NCBI RefSeq assembly: GCF_001039355.2
Contig: NW_019775568.1
Location: 139,472-168,985 of the forward strand
DNA from: Lingula anatina
Lineage: Eukaryota > Brachiopoda > Lingulata > Lingulida > Lingulidae
Reading direction: 5' to 3'
DNA length: 29,514 nucleotides
The position numbers were made by a program, and so were the translations under genes. The notes beneath the pieces were generated by a model that was not told where the DNA came from, made no database searches, and saw only the letters and a list, made by a program, of their open reading frames with translations. Shown one piece after another: positions 20,221-27,686 of the stretch; within the stretch, counting starts at the first letter, position 1; every line of letters begins with the position of its first letter.

Positions 20221-20407
20221 TAAATTACTAAATTCACAATTCTCTTTCACACCAGATATCGGAGGCATGTGCTGTGTAATGGGAATGCGAAATCGGGGGC
20301 AAAACTGTGAAGGAAGAGCCCGGACCCTGAGCGAGCCTTGTAGAACCGGATTCCTGAATTGTTGCAAGGTAGGCAACAATCAGCTGACACACGCGGACGC
20401 TCAGTGA
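19416..20407 (+). CDS. Secreted single-domain anaphylatoxin-like peptide 2 (74 aa)
   Basis: Exon 1 is 19416-19488 (donor gtactt) and exon 2 is 20256-20407 (acceptor ctctttcacaccag), phase 1. The signal peptide (MAAMGHTAVICLCLVLMF, ending near ACSQ) leads almost directly into the cysteine module, CC-x10-C-x10-C-x6-CC, with CCVMGMRNRG, CEGRAR and EPCRTGFLNCC. Cysteine spacing is identical to gene 1, and EPCRT-F--CC is shared. The mature product is about 50 residues, essentially one ANATO domain. A second ATG at 19425 could also start the signal peptide. A donor (gtgagt, 20409) after the stop pairs with an acceptor before 20743, giving a 3' UTR intron as in gene 1. An alternative donor at 20370 (CCK|gtaggc) would change the C-terminus. 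Function inferred only. Confidence 0.88.
20012..20216. repeat. Purine-rich (GA)n / (GT)n tract in the intron of ANATO gene 2
   Basis: Imperfect (GA)n from about 20012, a (GT)n run at 20155-20180, then perfect (GA)n to 20216, ending 39 bp before exon 2. The large minus-strand frames here (SLSLSL, THTHTH) are repeat artefacts. Confidence 0.9.
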
Positions 20408-20614
20408 GGTGAGTCTCGAAATGCGGGGAGTCGTTTGTTAAAAAAATAATTCGTTAAAAAAATATTGCAGAGATTTGCCGCTCCTTAACGAACCAACTAA
20501 GCAATTTTTTCTGGCATTATTCCCTACCTAGCTTAGTGCTGCCCTCTACTGGATATTTTTGCTTGCTGTTACAAAATGATATAAAAGACTGGTATACTAT
20601 TTTGTAACAGCTAG

Positions 20615-20616
<2 letters not shown>

Positions 20617-20653
<37 letters not shown>
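20617..20653. repeat. (TA)n microsatellite
   Basis: About 18 TA units in the 3' UTR intron of ANATO gene 2. Confidence 0.95.
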
Positions 20654-20656
<3 letters not shown>

Positions 20657-20742
20657 GATATGTTTAGAAGATATCAAACAGTGCGTGTTTCTTGTTTACT
20701 GAAATGTTTGATTTTCCTCATTTGTCCATAATACTTTTGCAG

Positions 20743-20861
20743 AAAGACGTTTCCGTGATGATCTGGGCAAAAGACAGCTGAGAACAGAGACTGCCATGAC
20801 ACCAGCGATATGGATTTAGAAATGTAACCAAAGAAGAATTAAGGAAAACGTGATTCACAAA
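20743..20861 (+). other. Presumed 3' UTR exon of ANATO gene 2
   Basis: Follows an acceptor (atacttttgcag). Shares caccagcgatatggattta with the corresponding exon of gene 1. A MITE begins at 20862, so either the transcript ends before it or the MITE is part of the 3' UTR (an AATAAA lies beyond it at about 21244). Confidence 0.45.
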
Positions 20862-21075
20862 CACCCCATTTCCATAGATTAGATCGACCTACTTTGGATT
20901 GACCTAACTCCCTGGGGGTTCGCGCTGAATAGCTGTCAGCCGGGCGGACACGAAAGTTAATTGCCCCTTACGGCTTGTAGTGGGCGGGGACGGACACTTA
21001 AGGGGGATTAGCTGACGGTAGTCTGGTGAGACTCCCCGCGGTGATAGATCGATCTAAAGTTGTGGGAATAGACCC
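20862..21075 (+). mobile_element. Tourist-like MITE copy 5 (214-bp subfamily)
   Basis: Starts CACCCCATTTCC and ends GGGAATAGACCC. Nearly identical (two differences by eye) to copy 4 at 15323-15536 in opposite orientation. Flanks (CAA, TAT) do not form a clean target duplication, unlike copies 3 and 4. Confidence 0.9.
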
Positions 21076-22171
21076 TATAGACGCACATAGAGGTGACTAT
21101 CAGGACGGGATTATGTGAAACTTAAACAACTCCCATTAGTACGCAGATAAACAGATACCCACGTGACTCATAACATAAATTAATCCATGTAGCACTATTA
21201 TGGGGCCATTTATTCATTGAAATTTTTCTGTCTATTTAAGGAGAAATAAACAGGACAAAACGCAATAAAAATAGTCTTATTTGTTGATTTTCGTGGTGTT
21301 TATTGTATATATGTATATGTACTTCACAAAGTGACCTGTATAAGTCAAGAAGTAAGTCTTATTAAAATTATCATTTGCGAGAATAGAATTTTGCGGTTTG
21401 TTTCTTTAGGCTATTCTCGTTATCTATATTGCTACAATCATCTTTAGTTGATATTGTATATGACGCAATTCGCGAAAAGGCCTCAAAATGCTCCTCAACT
21501 CAAATCATCCACCTGTGAACCCACAGTCACATTTTAATGTTCTTGGGGTTATTTTGTAGACCAACCATTAATGTTGCTCTTGAAGACATATTGGCCGATG
21601 TTAATACATGTATCTAGATTATAAATAACTGCGTTGTTTTTTGCCATTATGCAAGTGTCGGCTACGTGTTTAACTTGCTTGATTCTCCCTATGTTATAAT
21701 TAAAAAGGGACAATATAACAGCAGAGTCCGGTTTAAAAAAAAGAGTTATTGTTTGAATTTAGTATTATATAAAACCTTAAAAAGTTGTTCTACTTAAGCG
21801 CAAAGTGAAAGAGTAAATGAAGAGCGATCCCTACAAAAACGCCAGGAATCCATGGTATTCACATGTTCAAAGGATATCATCTAATGCAAGGAACAAGCGC
21901 GTGTTTGCATTACTTACAGGTAATAGTGCACGCGAACTACCAGCTAGTGCGTTGTGTATATGTGTGTATGTATGCGTGCGTGTGTGTAGAGGGTGTGTGC
22001 GTGTGTTTATTTGTGTGTAAAAAAAGGATGTATGTGTGTGATTGCTTAAAAGGTTGAAAACTGAAATTTGACACCTCGTCCATCTTTTTTATTTGAAAAA
22101 AAGAGACTGTATATTCGCCTCAACCCACTTTACATGGCTCCGCCATCTTTTTGTTTTATTTTATTTTCCGT

Positions 22172-22204
<33 letters not shown>

Positions 22205-23050
22205 TTAAGTACAATGTGTTTATGTAGAAGAGCAGAAAATGTAAATAAAAGCCACATGTTTTTGCCCGCCGACGGCAAACTGCCACTAGGTGACGAATAG
22301 AAGCATGAGATCATTCTCTACATAAACAAAGCGTAGTTTCGCGTGCGCGTCATACTTAAAATGGGAAGCGTGCGGTAAAAAGAGGAAATAGACGAACTAA
22401 TGGCCGACCGCAAACCAAAGTAACATGCCTTCCAAGGCACTTTCTACTTTATAAATTGACAGGGGCTAAAATAATATTTGAGTTGGGTTTGTTAGCGCAG
22501 ACTTGAGGCCACGCTTTGCTAGGAGTAAACAGTGAGTGGAAATAGACTGTGGAAGATTCAAATGCATTTACTTTTTTCTCGTTCTTCCTCGCCCCATTCT
22601 CCATCTCTCTCTCTCTCTCTCTCTATTTCTCTCTCTCTCTCTGCATCTCCCTCTCTTCCTCTCCCGTTCTCTCTCTCTCCATCTCTCTCTCCCTCTCACT
22701 CGCTCCCCCCGTCTCTCGCTCTCCCTCCCTCCCTCTCTCTCTCTCTCTCTCATCACCCCTTCTTCCTCTTGCTCATATTCTGCCCCTTTCCCTACTCTCT
22801 CTTCGACCTCTCCCATCTCTGTCTCAACTCTTCTCCCTTTTTCTCTCTAGCTCTTACTAAGCAAGGTGCAAGCAAAATGACCCATAAAAATGAAAACCTT
22901 CATTGTTTTAATTCAACACACCGTTTTTGGTCTTCCGTAATTTTTTCTCTTATCATAAAGGTGGGGTAGGTTATTGATGAAATGCGCCAGGACAAACTCA
23001 CAGCCATTAACATAGTTTTTGTTTTACTTCCTTGTATCGTACTAATGGAA
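21076..23050. other. Intergenic with simple repeats, no gene
   Basis: Holds a (TG)-rich stretch at about 21957-22045, a 28-nt T run at 22176-22203 and a (CT)-rich tract at 22602-22750. The long overlapping frames at 22532-22969 are translations of the CT tract. Confidence 0.7.
22602..22750. repeat. Pyrimidine-rich (CT)n tract
   Basis: Interrupted CT units over about 150 bp. Confidence 0.95.
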
Positions 23051-23051
23051 G

Positions 23052-23088
23052 TTTATAAGCCAGCCACTTACTCAGCTTGTCTCATTCT
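23052..23088 (+). promoter_or_regulatory. Candidate core promoter of the BRICHOS gene
   Basis: TTTATAA at 23052-23058, followed by TCATTCT at 23082-23088, which fits the initiator consensus with its A at 23084, 32 bp downstream. A 5' UTR exon from there to 23152 would end at a strong donor (cag|gtaaga). Confidence 0.5.
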
Positions 23089-23152
23089 GTCAAGGAGCTG
23101 GTAGGCAGAAAGAGTCGCTCACCCTAAAACTTTTCACTATAAAAAAATACAG
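23084..23152 (+). other. Candidate 5' UTR exon of the BRICHOS gene
   Basis: Runs from the predicted initiator to donor gtaaga at 23153. It would be spliced to an acceptor at 24392 (gattcag) or 24414 (tcttag) just before the coding start. No ATG lies inside it. Inferred from signals only. Confidence 0.4.
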
Positions 23153-23298
23153 GTAAGAAAGCAGTATCACTGCATGTCATATGTGTGAATTGATTAAATT
23201 ATGATTTTATGATGGTATGATAAGACAAATATTCCTTTAAGATAGGATGGATTTTGCGAAGTGTTTAATTGAATAGATTTGACCGATTTTACCGACAA

Positions 23299-23341
23299 GA
23301 GGGGGAGGGGGAGGGGGAGGGGGAGGAGAGGGGTAGGGGGA
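23299..23341. repeat. (GGGGGA)n-like purine minisatellite
   Basis: Short hexamer array, probably in the 5' UTR intron of the BRICHOS gene. The rest of 23153-24392 shows a poly-A run at 23719-23741 and no gene. Confidence 0.8.
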
Positions 23342-24404
23342 TGAGGGACCATTTTTTTTTTACCAGCGTTCAGCCCAGAGTGACCAGCGGTTTATGGTGC
23401 CGCACCAGGGAGTGGACGTTTTATTGTGAACCTTCTCTCCTTATAAACAGAGGTGCATCTATAAAGCATTTTGAACCATTTTTAAAAAGAGAATCAGATT
23501 TACGTGTGGTAACGTGTTTCACCTCTGCTTTTAAAATGTTGTAAATGCAGTTCAAATAGTTTAGTTTGTCATAGGACAGAGTTTCATATTTGCAATTATA
23601 AACGTTTCCAACTTTGCTAAAACTGTAGAATAATTTGCAAATCAAAATGAGAAAATACTCCATACAACTGTCACGTTCTTGCTACATACATGCATGCTTT
23701 GCACCTTTGAGGATTCATAAAAAAAAAAAAAAAAAAAAAAAATTAGGTGAATTTTTACTGCTTATTCATTTTGGTAAATCTCTCACAAATCGCAAGTTTT
23801 AACATCTCTTAATAATCCGTTTATAGGCTAAGGACCTACTTTAAGTCACGTGCTTGAAAAAGTTGCAAGGCTGAGAACCTCTGTTACGGTGAAAATTGAA
23901 TTCTTGAAGTTTTGTAAACGGGTAGCCAAAATGACTTTGGAAGTTAGTAGGAGATGTAGGAGATGTGTTCATCAGTGATTCAGACTTTAATGGTAAGAAT
24001 CACCTACATCTCGTGACAGCGGAGAGTCACACCAAACCGTGACTCTAGAAAAACAATTTGTGCGAGGTGCAGAAAAATGGCGTGCTGCAGTGACTTAAGT
24101 AGACCTACATTAAGATTTATAGCAGATAAAATGCATTTGAATAAAAAACACGATTATTCACCAAGTGTGATGTACAAAGATAACTAATAATTTTTCTCTT
24201 GCCTTGACGACTTTATGAAAAGCACTGCCGGTGGATTAAAACACTCAAAGCTGTTTGCTGCACATTGCGTAAGAAGGCCAAGCAAATTTATTCAAAACAA
24301 GCCATACGGTATACGGCGCAAATATTTTACGGGAGTATTTTCGTGTCTAATCACGTCATAAATTGTACATATCCAATCTTTCTAAGATTCAGTTTTTTGT
24401 TATC

Positions 24405-26988
24405 ATGGTCTTAGGCGTTATGACATACAACACAGAAGGCGAGGGTGGTGGCGGCAAGAACAACGGCGGGAAGAGCAGAGGACGTAAATACGTAATAGCA
24501 GGCGTGGTTTTACTGTTCCTGGCGACCTTAGCGACATCTGTGGCTTTTTTGGTGGTTTTCCTGTCACGTGAAAGCACCGAAGATGTATTGAAGGTAAATA
24601 AAAAAAACGTAACATTGCAAATATAATAGACAAGGAAAATGCACGTACTTTGATTTTTTTTTTGAGAAAATGACTTTCAGAATATATTGAGATGTAGGTA
24701 AAATGTAAATGGTCGCGATTTAAGCATTATTGTCACTGAAAAAATACCAATTTTACTTTCAGCTACGATCTGCCCTTTACAATAGGCAGAACGATGTATT
24801 TAGTGTGGAAGTGGGATTGGACCGCCAGAGGGCGCTGGAAGCAGTTCATTATATTCCACATGACCAAAAGACGGAAACCTTTGTTGTCTACGATTATAAA
24901 GCAGTAGGTGGTGTCTTTCGTAGCAATTCCGAAAATTATCTCTTCTTCTTGTAATTTTAACCAACATTTATATTATAATATACCTTTCTACAATACAACA
25001 TTAAGAAGATATTTAGGTATGTTTTCAAGGGTACGTGTACATCAGGAAAACAGTAGACATTTCACCCAAAGAATGTTGAATACAGAAACGAGAAAATCCC
25101 TTGGTTTTTGTCTCAATTCGTGTGTTATGCGTTTTTTGTATTGAATTAAAATTAAATTTATTAATTTGATTAATAAAAAAAATTGAGGAAGAAGGGATAC
25201 CTTCTGAAGTAAGCTCAACAAAGCACGTGCTAGCTGTGTATCCCCAGTCCCAGATCCGCAATTGATTCTTTAATTATTTCTTAATTATTTCAAAATCTAG
25301 AGAAAAGTCGTCCTCAGACTGATGGACGACATGACCTGCTACATCCGGGACATGCAGCCCTCCATGACAGAAGAGGAAATAGATGGCGTGCAGAAAAGTT
25401 ATGAAACAGAGAAGGTAAAGGCAGTTTATAGTCGGTAAAACATATATGTTACTTTATATCTAACTTTTTACATGCAATTTTTGTGTTATTATTTTTGTAA
25501 GTCATTTTGTTACTTTTTGCATTCCATTCATTCATTCATGAAATTTTATTTATCTATTATCGTAGAATTAATGGAAAGACAAAATCGTTTTTGAGAAAAA
25601 AAGAGGGAATCATTGATGCGTGTTTGATGATTTCTAAGAACCCGTTTATATACACCTTTCCAGAACACAGCACTGAGGATTGGCAAAGTGGAAAACCAGT
25701 ACTACCAGGCGCTGAATGTTCCGGTCGACACATCCGTGCTGAGCGAGGCCATTTTGGAATTTTGCTCTGGTCTCAAATTGCAATACCTACAGCTGATGTC
25801 GAAGGATGATAACCCGAGTGAGTGACTTGATATAATGAAATTATTTTAGAAAATTTGAATATTGACACTTTTGGCACCCTTCTCCATCTTTCCACGTCTA
25901 CAAGCTAGAGTGCGGATTTTTGAAAATTTAAAGATTAAAATATCCAGCCATAAAACGATTTCGTCTCAAACAACTTTGTTTTAACAAAGTTTAAAAGATA
26001 GAGGAAAATCATTCGACTTGCTTTACGGCAGACGTCAATTAGCTTGACATTAGCCCTGACACTACTGTAACTCTACTTCTGCTTTTGGTCCACTATTTTA
26101 ATTTTTTTCTGCCCAATTTCAGCATCAACTCACCACAACAGCAGACGCAAAAGAGGTATCTTTGACGACTTCATGGCTTACGCCAACCAGAGATTTGCAG
26201 GCATTCGTGCTGCGCTGGGTGCCTTCCAAAATACCAAACCAAAAGGTTCTGACGTCGGAGTCTTGTCGGTAGATGGGGCTTTACCAGACGTTTTACCAGA
26301 CAAGACAATTCCAGTAGCCGGTACATTTTCAGGGGAGGATGAAAGCGGTACCTCCGGTGGTTTTGGGCTGTTCGACGCGTTCAGGAGACACGTGAAGAAA
26401 ACTTTGAAAAATGTACGCGGGCGTATGGCGTCTAGACGGAGACAGAAATCAAACGGTGGTGGGGACGTTGGGGTTCTAGGTGGTACTTTACCACAAGGAT
26501 CTGGTGGAGCCAAACCAGGAGAAACGGACGTAGGAAGTTTTGGTGGTGTTTTACCCGATGGTCCCGTGTTACTGGGAGGCCATGACGACCCTGTGCCAGG
26601 TCTCCCTGACCCGTATGCCCCTGATGGCGGAAAATCCGATGCTGGAGTGCTTAACGTTGACGCACCTGGGGGTACCCCCAAGGAGGGTACAGATGTCAGT
26701 GCTTTCGGTGGTGTTTCCCCTGACGCACCTCCCGTAAATCCCCTTCCAAAGGTCCCAAAATCCGACCCATTTCCACGCAAGACACCCGGCTCCTCCAGAA
26801 ACTCTCCCCGTAGAGTCTCGTGTACCCGGAAGGTGCAGTGCACGTTTCAGGAGCTCGGGTGTACGGTCCGCCGAGAGAGGTTCTGTCCCAACCCGTCCTG
26901 GGCTGACGCCTCCGAGTGCGATGACTGGCAGTACACGGACGTGAAAGCGTGCGCTAATGTTAGGAGATGCCAGACCAGTTGTATTTGA
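24405..26988 (+). CDS. BRICHOS-domain type II membrane proprotein (about 487 aa)
   Basis: Five coding exons with clean GT-AG borders and matching phases: 24405-24593, 24763-24903, 25301-25414, 25664-25817 and 26123-26988. Residues 1-28 are a Gly/Lys-rich cytosolic tail ending KSRGRK; about 29-53 are the membrane anchor (type II). BRICHOS spans roughly 75-190, with FVVYDY (conserved Asp 107), CYIRDM (Cys 123) and LEFCSGL (Cys 182), the invariant Asp and disulfide pair. An RRKR furin-type site (207-210) ends the proregion. The released part carries GIFDDF and GLFDAFRRHVKKTLK helices, five DVG-x-GG-LP-type linker repeats, and a tail with eight cysteines (from SCTRKVQC to CQTSCI). BRICHOS acts as an intramolecular chaperone for aggregation-prone clients. 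ATG 24420 is an alternative start if the acceptor at 24414 is used. The mature function is unknown. Candidate polyadenylation signals are at 27398 and 27417. Confidence 0.9.
26249..26740 (+). repeat. Five degenerate linker repeats in the BRICHOS protein
   Basis: Coding repeats beginning at about 26249, 26461, 26525, 26636 and 26690 read SDVGVLSVDGALPD, GDVGVLGGTLP, TDVGSFGGVLPD, SDAGVLNVDAP and TDVSAFGGVSPD. Spacing varies. The basic helix at about 26365-26445 lies between units 1 and 2. Confidence 0.75.
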
Positions 26989-27686
26989 ACACGTGCGTGG
27001 TATTGAAGACAGAAATATGAGGAGATGCAATTCCAATCCACAGCTCAATATTGAGGACACACAAATATCATCATCAAATGGAGGGAGATCAATTCACCTT
27101 AAGTACACGTCTGGAAACTCTAGTAAGCAATTAACATGAAGCTAACAAGCGTTTGTAATTACAGAATGTCCACAGATGAGCTTTATTTACTCATAATCTC
27201 TCTAGAACTTTCACAAACTGAGAGACAAACAAAACAATAATATATCATAAAAGAAGCATTGATATTTTCTTTACGTGTTACGCATACCCTACATAATTAG
27301 AAATCATTAGATCTGTAACTTCACTAAGTGCCTTTAATAAGCCATACCTCGCCATGGTATTGTCGAAATACGATAACAAACATTTAACATTAAACTAAAT
27401 AAAAGAAAAAAAACATAATAAACCAACATACTTTAACTCGGAATATTTTTCGTCAAGCGATTGCTTCAAATTTCTTGCGTTCAAATTTTCGTGTGTGTGT
27501 GTGTGTTTGTGTGTGTGTCAACGTAACTCTCAAATACCCGTTTAAAAGCGACACCAAACCAGAGAAGGGATGTTCTTGTTTGATGTCTTGGCTCATTGGC
27601 GGTAACTTAGGCATCGTTTGACTGCAAAATTCTTTTCCAACTGACTCAAGTCAAGTTACATTAAAGTAAATAACTGTTCTGCTTTT
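26989..27686. other. Convergent 3' region of the BRICHOS and WAP-like genes
   Basis: No gene. Plus-strand AATAAA signals at 27398-27403 and 27417-27422 suit the BRICHOS gene. A minus-strand AATAAA (TTTATT at 27182-27187) suits the WAP-like gene, so the two 3' UTRs may overlap. A (TG)n tract lies at 27490-27519. Confidence 0.6.

Noticed and set aside
19963-20379. 138-codon minus-strand frame rich in SLSLSL and THTHTH
   Set aside because: Translation of the (GA)n/(GT)n tract and antisense to an ANATO exon.
22532-22969. Several long overlapping frames on both strands
   Set aside because: All three plus frames and one minus frame are open because of the (CT)n tract. Composition is pure Ser/Leu or Arg/Glu.
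25507-25809. 100-codon plus-strand frame
   Set aside because: Overlaps BRICHOS exon 4 in the wrong frame. The correct frame, fixed by splice phase and BRICHOS residues (LEFCSG), is a different one.
26178-26843. 221-codon minus-strand open frame
   Set aside because: Lies entirely inside the last BRICHOS exon. Its Pro/Ser-rich product is the antisense of the Gly/Asp-rich repeats, without a start context or domain.
26569-27060. 163-codon minus-strand open frame
   Set aside because: Also antisense to the BRICHOS exon and its 3' UTR. No domain, and it does not extend with splice signals.
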